NCBI GenBank assembly: GCA_964411985.1
Contig: CAYPNF010000050.1
Span: 1-60,792 of the forward strand
Direction: 5' to 3'
DNA from: CAYPNF01 sp964411985
GTDB taxonomy: Bacteria > Verrucomicrobiota > Verrucomicrobiia > Limisphaerales > J093
DNA: 60,792 nt
The notes under the pieces are model-generated. The model was not told where the DNA came from, did no database searches, and saw only the letters and a program-made list of their open reading frames with translations. Positions 24,324 to 34,374 of the stretch are shown here, one piece after another (positions within the stretch are counted from its first letter, which is position 1; every line of letters begins with the position of its first letter). A program made the position numbers and the translations under genes.

Positions 24324-27300
24324 ATGGGTTGTAGCAGGGTTTACTCGGCGCTTTGCCGGTTGAATTTGCTGGGCTTCCTTGCCTGGAGCCTGCCAATCCA
24401 ATCTCAGGTAGTGATCAACGAGATTCACTATCATCCTGGGAATCCCGCGGAGAAGACCGAATTCGTCGAACTTCTGAATGCAGGCGCGGCGGCTGTCGAT
24501 ATTGGGGGATGGTTTCTCTCCGGCGGCTTGTTCTGTCAGATTCCCAAAGGCACGATTCTGGCTCCAGGGGGATACTTCGTGCTCGCCGAAGACCCTCAGA
24601 GTCTTCTTACGGTGTATGGAGCGCAGTCCATGGGGCCCTTCCAAGGTCGGCTTTCCAACGAAGGCGATGCGGTGGTGCTTCGGGATCCGTCTGGCAACGT
24701 GGTGGACGAAGTGAATTACGGAGTAGGTTTTCCCTGGCCAGTTGCGTCCGATGGCGAAGGCGGTTCCCTCGAGTTGATTCACCCCTCTCTCGACAACGAT
24801 CTTGGTGGCAGTTGGCGGGTTTCGGGGGTGCCAGAGCCGCAGCGCCCACTGCCGGATCGGCCGCTGACTTTCGTCAAAGCTCGTTCTCTCTACTGGCATT
24901 TTCGCAAAGGGGATGCCGAGCCAGCAGGGGATCCTGGTGCCTGGCGGCGGACCGACTTTGTTGAGGATGAAACGTGGTCGGTGGGTCCCACGAGTATCGG
25001 ATATGGGGGCGATGACGATCTCACGGGCCTCCCGGACATGCAGGGAAAATACACTTCTGTGTATTTGCGGCACGCCTTCTGGACCACGAACCTGTCGGCC
25101 ATGCCGAAGTTGCGGTTGCGCGCCTACACCGGAGATGGCTGCGTCGTTTGGATCAACGGGATCGAAGCCGCCCGGTTTCACGTGGCTGCGGGAGAACGCA
25201 GCCATTCTGATGTTTCCGGCGAGGAATCGCGGATGCCTCGATGGGAGGAGATCGACCTCACGGCGCGGGCGAGCGAGCTGATTCAGTACGGTTGGAATGT
25301 GGTGGCGGTCCACGCGCTGAACGCCGGGGTTGATGATGTTGATTTTTCCGTGGATCTGGAGCTTGGGGTGCCTGCAGCTCAAGCAGCGCCCACGCCTGGA
25401 GCCCGCAACTCGGTTTACGCAGAAAGGGCCCCGCCGCAGATCCGCCAGGTGAACGCTTCCCCTGCCCAGCCAACTTCTGGCAGCCCCGTGGTGGTTAGCG
25501 CCAAAGTCACCGATCCTGACGGTGTCCAATCAGTTCGGCTCTTCTATCAGGTAGTTCGGGCCGGTGAATTCATCCCCGCCTTTCTACCTCTGCCTCACGA
25601 CCTGTTGCTGGCTGCGCCCGAAACTCCGCTTTCTCCCAACCCAGCGTTTGAAGCTGCAGAGAACTGGGTGGAACTGGAAATGAGGGACAATGGAACCGGG
25701 GGAGATCTTGGGGCGGGGGACGGTATCTACTCGGTTACCCTCCCGTCCTTCAGCCATCGGACGTTGGTGCGATACCGGATATGGGCTTCGGATGCAGGGA
25801 CACCCGGTGAGAACCTTCGGGTGCCCTACCCTGACGATCCTTCTCTCAACTTTGCGTTCTTCGTCTTGGATGGTGTGCCACCCTACAAACCCGACTTGTC
25901 CACGGTTCATCCGGACGGTCTGGGACATGAATATTCAACGCAGGTCATGACTTCGGTTCCGGTCTACCATGTCCTGGTGAGAGAGGAGGACTTCATCGAG
26001 GCGCACGGGTATGATCCCGCCAAGCAGATACCGCAGTGGAGGGTGTGGCCGTCCGACTACCACCCAGCTTTTGACAAGTACAACTGGGAATCAGCGATCG
26101 TGTATGAGGGTGAGGTTTACGATCATGTGCCTTTTCGCCTACGCCAGGCGAATACGCGCTATCTGGGCAGCGGGAAACGATCCTTGCGTTTTCGCTTTCA
26201 CGAGGGGCATCGCTTTCAGGCGAAGGACGAACGGGGTCAGGCCTACCCGGTTCGATGGCGGACTTTGAACCTGGGCCGCATGATCGATATTCTCGGCAAC
26301 GGCAATTTCGGGCTGGTTGAATCCATGAACCGGCAGCTCTGGGAGTTAATGAACGTGCCGGCGCCGCGAACCCACTACGTGCACCTTCGGGTGGCGGACG
26401 GACCCGAGGAAGCTCCAGCCGTGGCCGGGGGGCAGTACAGCGGCGACTTTTGGGGTTTGTATCTGGCCATGGAGGATTACGACGCCGAGTTTCTGGATTC
26501 GAGAAACATGGCGGATGGCAACCTCTACAAACTCCAGGCTTTTACGTACGATGGCGACGAACTGAAACGCCACCAGGGGAAGGATTCGGTCCAGGATGAC
26601 CGTGATTTTCAGAATATCTGGCGGAATGTGGCACCGGAACGGGATGAGTCCTGGTTGCGTGCGCATATCGATTTCAGTCGTTGGTATCGATACAGTGCGG
26701 TGGCGGAAGCGGTGCGTCACGTGGACTTCGGTACCACTCCCTCGATGATGAAGAATCGGGCTTGGTTCTTCGAACCCGTGCAAGATAATCCCTTGGGACG
26801 GTTATGGGTATTGCCGTGGGACTCGGATATCTCCTGGGGGCCAGGGTGGTATGAAGCAGGCTACGACTTTCCCCGGTACGCGCTCTATCACACCAACAAT
26901 CTGGGACCCTTCGCTCTGCGATCGGAGTTTCGCACCGTGATCCGGGACTTTCGGGACCTGGTATGGCGTGAAAACGTGATTGGGCCTATGCTCGACACCC
27001 TAGCAGCGAGCATTCTGGAGATCTCCAGGGCCGACCGCGACCGCTGGAGGAATGCCCCGCATGGAGGTGATTCGGGTTCGATTGAGGACAAGGTAGTTGA
27101 TATGAAGAAGTTTGCCTTTGTCGGATGGCAAGGAGCGATGGGGCTGCCGGTGCCGGAAGGGGGGCGCGCTGTCTACCTGGATGACCTTGCCGCGGCCGAG
27201 GGGGAGTCCTTCATGATTCCCTATACCCCTGCTATCCGGTACGTGGGGGACGAATCCTTTCCAGTCGACTCTTTGATCTTCGCGATGTCACGGTTCGGAG

Positions 27301-28490
27301 ACCCTCAGGGAGACCATACCTTTGGAGTCGCGAAGTGGCGTGTGGCTGAGGTGACCGACCCTTCCGCACCCGCTTATCAAGCCGGAGCGCCGCTATTCTT
27401 GGAAGCACGGAGTGTTTGGGAATCCGAAGAACAAACTCAGTGGCGGGCAACGTTTCGTGTGCCGGGGGAGAACCTGCTGCCTGGCCACGCCTATCGGGTT
27501 CGAGCCAAGTTCCGGGATCGGGACGGGTACTGGAGTCACTGGTCTGCGCCTGTACAATTCATCGCGGGGAAACCGCTCCTGCCCCCGGATGTTGGTGGAA
27601 GCCTGAGAATCTCGGAGATCATGTATCACGCCTTGGCGGGGGAGGTCTTTGACTACGTCGAAATTGCGAATGCTGGCAGCGAAGCGATTCCTCTGGCTAC
27701 GGTAGAACTACAGGGCGAGGTTCAGTTCGTGTTTCGCGAGGCAGGGAAGGTGACCCTGGCTCCCGGCGAGCGGGTGGTGCTGGTGAGCAGCCGCGAATGC
27801 TTCCGGCAGCGATACCCTAACCTTGGTATTCAGGTCTTGGGTGAGTTTTCCGGAAGCCTCTCCAACAAGCGCGGGGCGCTGAGCCTAGTCGATACCTGTT
27901 CCGGTCAGAGTTGGCGCATGGCTTACGAAGATGACTGGTATCCGGAGACCGACGGTGAGGGCTACTCGCTGGTCTTGGATGACCTGGCTGCCCCGGCTTC
28001 GATCGCCTCCTCCAAGCAGGGTTGGAGACCGAGCCTTTGGGTTTACGGCACTCCTGGCACGGCGCAAGAGGAGACGGACCGTGACGGTGACGGACTTCCC
28101 GACGCCTGGGAGTCGATGCACGGATTGGATGCCTCCGTACCAGTCGATGTTCGGGCCGATGCGGACAGCGACGGCTTGAGCGCCTTGCAGGAATTTCAGG
28201 CTGGAACCGATCCGAACAGCGCAGAAAGTACCGTCCGTCTCGAGGTGGCATTGCTCGGCAGCCGGGCGGAGTTGACTTTCACCACTGTCGCCAGCCATCC
28301 GAGTCAGGGGTATTCAGGCACTCGCTACTACCAGGTGGAGAGAGCCCGGGGTCTTGGCGGAACTTGGGAGCCCATAACGATCCCTCATGTGGGCACTGGC
28401 TCTACCATTCGGCTCAGGTACCCGGTTGCCGAAACAGGAATGCCAGTCTTCTACCGGATGAAGATCTGGCTCAACTCCGACCCTCGATGA
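24324..28490 (+). CDS. Secreted lamin-tail/CotH-kinase-like surface protein (1388 residues)
   Basis: This is a large exported protein. The N-terminal signal (LLGFLAWSLPIQS) is followed directly by a lamin-tail domain (LTD, about 28-135: VVINEIHYHPGN, FVELLNAGAAAVDIGGWFLS). A CotH-type kinase-like domain occupies about 540-870; FWGLYLAMEDYDAEFLD and WVLPWDSDISWGPG are its typical motifs. A second LTD lies at about 1090-1200 (LRISEIMYHALAG, FDYVEIANAGS). A thrombospondin-3-like repeat (DRDGDGLPDAWE, about 1251) and the shared C-terminal module (YYQVERARGL ... FYRMKIWL) finish it. CotH proteins are known as protein kinases in spore coats; in Verrucomicrobiota they are exported and uncharacterised. 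The gene converges with the 1958-residue homologue (stops eight bases apart), and the two share the same module order. Confidence 0.88.
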   Translation: MGCSRVYSALCRLNLLGFLAWSLPIQSQVVINEIHYHPGNPAEKTEFVELLNAGAAAVDIGGWFLSGGLFCQIPKGTILAPGGYFVLAEDPQSLLTVYGAQSMGPFQGRLSNEGDAVVLRDPSGNVVDEVNYGVGFPWPVASDGEGGSLELIHPSLDNDLGGSWRVSGVPEPQRPLPDRPLTFVKARSLYWHFRKGDAEPAGDPGAWRRTDFVEDETWSVGPTSIGYGGDDDLTGLPDMQGKYTSVYLRHAFWTTNLSAMPKLRLRAYTGDGCVVWINGIEAARFHVAAGERSHSDVSGEESRMPRWEEIDLTARASELIQYGWNVVAVHALNAGVDDVDFSVDLELGVPAAQAAPTPGARNSVYAERAPPQIRQVNASPAQPTSGSPVVVSAKVTDPDGVQSVRLFYQVVRAGEFIPAFLPLPHDLLLAAPETPLSPNPAFEAAENWVELEMRDNGTGGDLGAGDGIYSVTLPSFSHRTLVRYRIWASDAGTPGENLRVPYPDDPSLNFAFFVLDGVPPYKPDLSTVHPDGLGHEYSTQVMTSVPVYHVLVREEDFIEAHGYDPAKQIPQWRVWPSDYHPAFDKYNWESAIVYEGEVYDHVPFRLRQANTRYLGSGKRSLRFRFHEGHRFQAKDERGQAYPVRWRTLNLGRMIDILGNGNFGLVESMNRQLWELMNVPAPRTHYVHLRVADGPEEAPAVAGGQYSGDFWGLYLAMEDYDAEFLDSRNMADGNLYKLQAFTYDGDELKRHQGKDSVQDDRDFQNIWRNVAPERDESWLRAHIDFSRWYRYSAVAEAVRHVDFGTTPSMMKNRAWFFEPVQDNPLGRLWVLPWDSDISWGPGWYEAGYDFPRYALYHTNNLGPFALRSEFRTVIRDFRDLVWRENVIGPMLDTLAASILEISRADRDRWRNAPHGGDSGSIEDKVVDMKKFAFVGWQGAMGLPVPEGGRAVYLDDLAAAEGESFMIPYTPAIRYVGDESFPVDSLIFAMSRFGDPQGDHTFGVAKWRVAEVTDPSAPAYQAGAPLFLEARSVWESEEQTQWRATFRVPGENLLPGHAYRVRAKFRDRDGYWSHWSAPVQFIAGKPLLPPDVGGSLRISEIMYHALAGEVFDYVEIANAGSEAIPLATVELQGEVQFVFREAGKVTLAPGERVVLVSSRECFRQRYPNLGIQVLGEFSGSLSNKRGALSLVDTCSGQSWRMAYEDDWYPETDGEGYSLVLDDLAAPASIASSKQGWRPSLWVYGTPGTAQEETDRDGDGLPDAWESMHGLDASVPVDVRADADSDGLSALQEFQAGTDPNSAESTVRLEVALLGSRAELTFTTVASHPSQGYSGTRYYQVERARGLGGTWEPITIPHVGTGSTIRLRYPVAETGMPVFYRMKIWLNSDPR

Positions 28491-28497
28491 CTCTTTC

Positions 28498-31400
28498 TCA
28501 CTCCATCCTCAGCCGGACGAATTGCTGAGCGGTCGTCGACAAGAGAGGAATACGCACGTAGACGAGCTCGTCCTGACTGCCAATTCTGCGAACCTGCAGG
28601 AGGGTCCAGGTGGATCCAGACAGACTTTCCTTGCTTTCGATGGCGTAGTTCTTGCCGGCACGTGCGACGAATTCGAACTCCATGAACTCAGTCCCGCTGG
28701 GAAGGTGCCGTAGGCTTAGATTGCTTGCAGCATCTTGTGGATCCGTGCCCGCCAGATATTCCGCCAGATTGGTCAGGCCGTCCTCGTCCGGGTCTTCCAA
28801 GGCATCCTGCGGCAGAGTGGGATGAAGGCCGTACTCGAGCTCCCAGGCGTCCGCCATTCCATCCTGATCACCATCTTGGAAATTCGCTCTGCCAGGCGTG
28901 GGACTACCGGGAAATGCGGAAATCCCCACCTGTCCATCGGGGATGCGCCCTTCGGAAACACCGTTCGCCTGCGGGCCGAACTGGACTTCATGGATCAAAA
29001 GTCCGTCCGGGTCGCGGAGTTGGATCCATTCGCCGCCGGCCGAGAGTTGGAACGGAACTTGATCTGCGGCGTAGGTTGCGTTGTTGTCGGCCAGGATCTG
29101 GCGGTAGGCGAAAACATTCGTGCTGAGAAAACTGTGAGCTGGGATTTGGAACTTGTATGGGTCCGATGGATCATCCGTCAGGTAACATCCACCCAGATCG
29201 ACTGGAGCAGGTCCGGGGTTATAGAGTTCAAACCAATCTGAAGCAGTCTGAGGGCGGGCCATCCACTCGTTGACGACCACTCGTTGAAGATCTCCGAGAA
29301 TCGAGGGTGGATTCTCCGCCGCCGGAGTGGGCACTGTCGGTCCCCACGTCGTTCCGCCTCCTGGTGGCCTTGCGAAGGAGAGATCGGGGGCTTGGAAACC
29401 GAACGTAACGGTGTCACAAAGTCCTCCTCCCTGCGCTGGGGCGCGGAAGAGGAACAGGGCATCGCCCGCGCGGTTCAGCCCAAAACCGGTGTTCGTTCGT
29501 GAAACGGGTTGGTTAGGATCACAGGCGATGACCAGGAAACCGTGGGCCGGAAGCGTGGTGTTCGCCGGGAAAACGTACATGCGGGGAAGGCTCGGGTCGT
29601 CGGAGAGACTCATCTCCGCGAGATTCAGTTCGGTCGCTCCGGTGTTCCTGAGCTCGATCCAATCGCCATCGTAGCCGTTGGCGAGCCGCGCCGATCGGTT
29701 GTCGGCCAGCACCTCATTGAGGACGACTTGGGGGCTGAGGACATCTGCGTTTGGTCCGCCTGCGACGGGAAAGCGCAACTCCAGGAGCGGGTCTCCACCG
29801 TCCGGCACGCGGCCAAGGGCGATCCCGCTCCTTTGTGAGGGATACCAGACGATGTCGATCGCCCGGCCCTCTTCATCCAGGATCGCGAGGACGCCCTGGC
29901 TGGAGGTGGGCTTGAATTCAAGAGGAAGACTCAGACTCAAGCCTCCAGCCGATTCACCCAGCGCCAGCCATCCGTGTCCCTCGATAAAGCTAAGCGGCGG
30001 GAAGGATTGTCGCGCCGGAGCCGAGGAAGGGTAGTCGGAGAGGTGAAGGGGATGCAGGGCCACGGGCAGGAGATCCCGGTTGTACAGTTCGACGAAGGCT
30101 CCTGACCCCGAGCTTGGACCGCGGGTCAAGATTTCGTTGATGCAGAGGTTGGCGGGGTCCCCAACTGGATAGGCCCGGTTCGCTTCGCTGGGCGTGGGTT
30201 GGGCTAAGCGCCAATCGCCTTCCTGAGCGCGGGCGATGGTCATAGCCTCGAGTTGCGGTCCAAAGATGACCTCGTCCAGCTTCTGTCCGCCAGTCTCCAA
30301 GCTGGAGAAGAGACTCAGTGTTTCCCCCGAAGGGGCAATTCTGAAACCAAGCTCCGACGAATGGACCACCAGGAAATTTCCCGCGGCGAGCGTTCTGCCG
30401 CTGCCAAACCGGTGCCGGTAAGGATTGTATGGCTGATCACTGATCCCCATGCCCTGCAGGTCCATGGTCTGGTCTCCACGATTGTAGAGTTCCACCCATC
30501 CATCCGAATTTGCTGGGTCAGTTCCCGGGAGCCTGCTGGCCGCCTTCACCTCACTCAAGAGGAGAGGGGAGGCTCCGGGCTCGACCCGCCACGAGAACTC
30601 CATAGGTTCGGTCACCTCCAGCCATACTCCAGCCGAATTCTGAACCCGGACCCTGACGCGATGCTCCCCGTCGGTGAGGTTGGTTGCCACGATCGAGGCA
30701 CCGAGCGCCTGGGTGGGGCCAAAGGAAGCTCCGTCCACACTCGCCTGGTAGGCCATCAGCCCGGGCCCCCACAACGGAAGTTCCATGCGCCTGCTGGGGG
30801 TTGGGGACACAACGCTCAACCCGAAAGCGAACTGCGGAACCACCGTCGCACCGATGTCTAGCCCGTAAAGCCCCTGACTCAGGGTGGCCGAGCCCGCCCC
30901 CGGAAGCAGCCACTTTCCTTTCCAGGCAAGCCGGGCGTCTCCCTGCAGGTTTCCCTCGCCAGTTTCCGTGGGGGTCTGATCGAAGAGCGACCAGTTCACC
31001 GAAAGCGCCCCGGCTGATGATACACCAGTGAAACCTTGGAACACCGAGCCCACTCTGCGGAATAGCGTATTCACGATGTTCGCACTGGACAAGCCGGCCA
31101 CGGAGAGAGTGGGCGAGGTCCGCACAACGGCGGCTCCGGTAATCTCGTTGAAAGTGTCGTTGTGCAGGGTTACAGAAGCCCCTGCGTCCAGAACCACGCC
31201 GGTATTCCATCCCACAAGCCAGCTATTTGCCAATACGACGTGGGGACGGTGGTTGGTGCTACCCAACACCTCGACGCAGGTTGAAGTTGCATCACCCCGG
31301 AAGACATTCCCTTCCAAGTGGGCATCCGCTTCCTGCAGTCGTAGAGCGGGAGAGGTGGCACCGGAGATTTCATTGTCGATGAACTGCAGAATCGGCCCTG

Positions 31401-34374
31401 GTCGCTGCGCCTGCGAGAAGTCGAGACAGCAGCTTCCATTCGTCGTCAGCCATGAGCTGTGACGAAAAACGAGCTCCCCTCCCGGCATGATCCCTTTGCC
31501 CGATACCGTCGGAGAGAGATGGGTGCCCGCAAACCGGCAGCGGTCGACAGTCAGGGACGCGCTTTCAAACCACAAGGCCGTTCCTGTATCTGGCAACCAG
31601 TTTACCTGATCGAGAAGGAGCCGAGAGTTGCGTACCTGCACCACAGCCCCGGTCTTTCCGCCTGCCTCCAGATCCACGCTTCGTAAACAATTGGTTTCCG
31701 AAGAATCCGCGAACACGATGCCCTCCCATCTCGCTGAGGTTCCAGGCGGCCTGGAGAACCGGATGCGCCCAGATGCATTCCCCATGGCGGAAAACCGTCC
31801 GTACACCAGGATCTGTGCGCTTTCCTCCATGTAGACCGTGACTCCGGGGCCGATTTCGAGAGAGCCCTCAGGCTGGATGGTCAAGGTCCCTGAGACCGAC
31901 CGGGGCCCCTCGGCTGCTGTCCAGGTGACGTGGGTCCGAATCTCCTCGGGGGTAGTGACTGGGTCCAGGCTGTCGAACCAAACGTCCAGGCTTTGATGGG
32001 ACAGTTCCTCGCCTGAGGCAGAAAGCGACCGAATCACGAGACGGTTCAATCCGGGATTCAGGGGGATCTCGTTGGCTTGCCACTGAGCCTGCCAGGCGGA
32101 CCAGGATGCTGACACTCCATTCACTTCCACGCTCCTGGTCTGGATGGCATCCGCTCTGCCCCAAAGGGTCACCACTCCGTTTGTGGCGAAGGCATAGCCG
32201 TTCCGCTGCGGCAGGCCATGTTCCAGGGTCAGTTGCGAGGGAATCTGGCTGAGCACAAAAGCGCGTCGATCTTCTGCGAAACGGAGTGTGGCCTCAAGGA
32301 CAGCTTCGTCAACCCACCCTCCCCAGGCTCTCTTGACCAGCTCACGGAGACGTTCTGGCAGGAACACCGAGTTGCACAGTCCCTGGAGTTGCTCGTAATA
32401 GAGAGGCGCGAAAGTTGGGTGTTTCAGAAACCGCTGGATGCTCGGAATCCGGGTGGCAACGAAAAGATCCACATTGGTTGCGCTTGCGGTGTCGCCTTGA
32501 CCAAGGATGGTGTCCATGTCCCAAGGCACCAATTGGAACTTACCCGTGCCAACATCCTGGTACATCATGTAATCATCGCCGACCCCGCTTCCGAGTGAGG
32601 TCTCCCGATTCACGAGCAGGGTGTTCAGGGCAAAATAGCGCACCCAATTCGTCGCGTGGATTCTGGTTTGAAGCTCCTCCACGTATTGCGCATCAGGGGT
32701 GAAGGATGGATCGGTGGCGCGGAGAAGAGCGATCAACCCGCCCCACTGGTTTTCGCTCTGGTTCGTTTCTTTGGTGTAATCGAACCAGTATTGATCGGGC
32801 GATTCCCCACGGTAGGATAGGTCCGGATCCCGCCCGGAATAGTCGCGCATGCAGCGGTACACATCCGCTTGCCCCAACTGGTGCCGGTTGGCGTAATCCC
32901 CATTGGGAGCCTCGTTATGGACGTAAATGCCATACCGCGGCCAGGAAGAGGGGGCCAGATTGGTACCGTTGAGGTGGACCTGTACGACGCGCGACTGGGG
33001 ACTGGCAAAACCGGCAAGCTGCCCCAAGGCGCTGCCCAGAAGTTGAACGTACGGGAAGTACCCATTCAAATGAAAGGTGTCCACTCCCTCCCAGGGTTGG
33101 TCCGAGGGAATATCAACGTGGAAATTGAAGACTTTTGCCAGGCGCGTCCCATTTCCCCGGTTGCGGATGCCGACCTGGTAGCGGACCTGGACCTCGCCAT
33201 CGATGACCGAAACAAACGTGCCGCTGGTCGAGGCGTTGCTGTAGAGACCTGGCTGGTTGGAGACCTGCTCGAGATAGGCCGCGCGATCTGCCTCGGTCAT
33301 CACGATTCGGTACAGCGGCAGATTCTTCTCCGGCGTCTCGTCGTCCACCTGATAAAGAAGATTGGCGCGGGGCGCCCCAACCGGGAGCGGGTCGGCTGGC
33401 CATTTGCGTTCCTCCCCCCCTTCAGCCTGCGCGCTCAGGTAGAACTCAACGACCGTTCCATGGGGCTGGGTTTCGAGGTAAATGCCGTATACGCCATCCC
33501 CCGCCTGGCCATCGCCCTGGAGACCGTTGTCCATCATCCGGTGCGCAGTGAAGACCTTGTTGGAAACCGAGGACGCTTCCCCATCGAGTGTGGAATGCAG
33601 AAGAACGGTGAGGTTGGCCCCTGCCAGCCCTTGGATCCGGGCGGTGATAGCCACCCGGTCACTGGCTCGCGGAACGCCTGGCGCGTGTTTCACTGCCGTG
33701 ATGAAGGGGGCAGTGGTCTTCCGCGCTATACTGTTTCTTGCCCCGGGAGTTCCTCCTGCTGTTAGGCTCGCACCCCAGTTTTGGCCGCAGTCCGCCTCAC
33801 GCTCAGCATCCATCAACTCCAACGATCGACCACCCCCGTCGTGCTCTGCCAGCCAATCCCAGGACGGGTAGAGCATCCAGTCGAAGGTCCTGAGGCGTAG
33901 AGCCCAGTCCCCTTGGTCTGCGTAGCTGACACGATGGACCAGGGCTCCGACAGCGTTCCTGAGTTCGAGGCGCTCACCTCCCCGGCTCAGGGTGCCCGTC
34001 CAATTCCCCACGAAAGCACCAGCGTCTGGGTGTTTGGCCTGGAAAGCGTTGGTGTCGGCCGCGATGGCGACGAACCCGCCTGCTGGAAGAGTGAAATCTG
34101 GGAACGTGAACCGGATGCCGGCACTGAAGCTCCAGCCAGCGAGATTCACCGCTTCCGGGCTTCGATTGTAGAGCTCAAGATACTCCTCCCGCGCGTCTCC
34201 CGACGGCGGATGATAGTAGATCTCATTGATCACGACGGTCTGGGAAAACGCAGAGCCAGCGAGAAGCAGAGCAATTAGGGTCATCCCGCGCCAGGTTTGC
34301 GCCGCGAGACTCCACCCCGGATTGCAGGGCACCCTCCGGGCCGCACCGTTCCTGATGGCTCGACTCGCACTCAT
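28498..34374 (-). CDS. Giant secreted protein: LTD-CotH-beta-helix-four LTD-TSP3 (1958 residues)
   Basis: Domain order by reading: signal segment (MTLIALLLAGSAFS), LTD 1 (about 45-155; VVINEIYYHPPSGD, YLELYNRSPEAVNLAGW), CotH-like domain (about 350-650; FALNTLLVNRETS, FQLVPWDMDTILGQG), a right-handed beta-helix-like stretch (about 870-1200), LTD 2 at about 1266 (WVELYNRGDQTMDLQG), LTD 3 at about 1408 (FVELYNRDLLPVALH), LTD 4 at about 1543 (WIELRNTGATELNLAE), LTD 5 at about 1695 (WFELYNPGPAPVDLGG), TSP3-like repeat (about 1831; DGDQDGMADAWELEYGL) and the shared C-terminal module (YAIESKESL ... FVRLRME). Its ATG overlaps the stop of the preceding gene (ATGA), so translation is coupled. The start could also be the internal ATG before TLIALL; the longer form has a basic N-terminus. 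Function is unknown; five LTDs suggest a binding scaffold. Confidence 0.87.
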   Translation of the reverse strand: MSASRAIRNGAARRVPCNPGWSLAAQTWRGMTLIALLLAGSAFSQTVVINEIYYHPPSGDAREEYLELYNRSPEAVNLAGWSFSAGIRFTFPDFTLPAGGFVAIAADTNAFQAKHPDAGAFVGNWTGTLSRGGERLELRNAVGALVHRVSYADQGDWALRLRTFDWMLYPSWDWLAEHDGGGRSLELMDAEREADCGQNWGASLTAGGTPGARNSIARKTTAPFITAVKHAPGVPRASDRVAITARIQGLAGANLTVLLHSTLDGEASSVSNKVFTAHRMMDNGLQGDGQAGDGVYGIYLETQPHGTVVEFYLSAQAEGGEERKWPADPLPVGAPRANLLYQVDDETPEKNLPLYRIVMTEADRAAYLEQVSNQPGLYSNASTSGTFVSVIDGEVQVRYQVGIRNRGNGTRLAKVFNFHVDIPSDQPWEGVDTFHLNGYFPYVQLLGSALGQLAGFASPQSRVVQVHLNGTNLAPSSWPRYGIYVHNEAPNGDYANRHQLGQADVYRCMRDYSGRDPDLSYRGESPDQYWFDYTKETNQSENQWGGLIALLRATDPSFTPDAQYVEELQTRIHATNWVRYFALNTLLVNRETSLGSGVGDDYMMYQDVGTGKFQLVPWDMDTILGQGDTASATNVDLFVATRIPSIQRFLKHPTFAPLYYEQLQGLCNSVFLPERLRELVKRAWGGWVDEAVLEATLRFAEDRRAFVLSQIPSQLTLEHGLPQRNGYAFATNGVVTLWGRADAIQTRSVEVNGVSASWSAWQAQWQANEIPLNPGLNRLVIRSLSASGEELSHQSLDVWFDSLDPVTTPEEIRTHVTWTAAEGPRSVSGTLTIQPEGSLEIGPGVTVYMEESAQILVYGRFSAMGNASGRIRFSRPPGTSARWEGIVFADSSETNCLRSVDLEAGGKTGAVVQVRNSRLLLDQVNWLPDTGTALWFESASLTVDRCRFAGTHLSPTVSGKGIMPGGELVFRHSSWLTTNGSCCLDFSQAQRPGPILQFIDNEISGATSPALRLQEADAHLEGNVFRGDATSTCVEVLGSTNHRPHVVLANSWLVGWNTGVVLDAGASVTLHNDTFNEITGAAVVRTSPTLSVAGLSSANIVNTLFRRVGSVFQGFTGVSSAGALSVNWSLFDQTPTETGEGNLQGDARLAWKGKWLLPGAGSATLSQGLYGLDIGATVVPQFAFGLSVVSPTPSRRMELPLWGPGLMAYQASVDGASFGPTQALGASIVATNLTDGEHRVRVRVQNSAGVWLEVTEPMEFSWRVEPGASPLLLSEVKAASRLPGTDPANSDGWVELYNRGDQTMDLQGMGISDQPYNPYRHRFGSGRTLAAGNFLVVHSSELGFRIAPSGETLSLFSSLETGGQKLDEVIFGPQLEAMTIARAQEGDWRLAQPTPSEANRAYPVGDPANLCINEILTRGPSSGSGAFVELYNRDLLPVALHPLHLSDYPSSAPARQSFPPLSFIEGHGWLALGESAGGLSLSLPLEFKPTSSQGVLAILDEEGRAIDIVWYPSQRSGIALGRVPDGGDPLLELRFPVAGGPNADVLSPQVVLNEVLADNRSARLANGYDGDWIELRNTGATELNLAEMSLSDDPSLPRMYVFPANTTLPAHGFLVIACDPNQPVSRTNTGFGLNRAGDALFLFRAPAQGGGLCDTVTFGFQAPDLSFARPPGGGTTWGPTVPTPAAENPPSILGDLQRVVVNEWMARPQTASDWFELYNPGPAPVDLGGCYLTDDPSDPYKFQIPAHSFLSTNVFAYRQILADNNATYAADQVPFQLSAGGEWIQLRDPDGLLIHEVQFGPQANGVSEGRIPDGQVGISAFPGSPTPGRANFQDGDQDGMADAWELEYGLHPTLPQDALEDPDEDGLTNLAEYLAGTDPQDAASNLSLRHLPSGTEFMEFEFVARAGKNYAIESKESLSGSTWTLLQVRRIGSQDELVYVRIPLLSTTAQQFVRLRME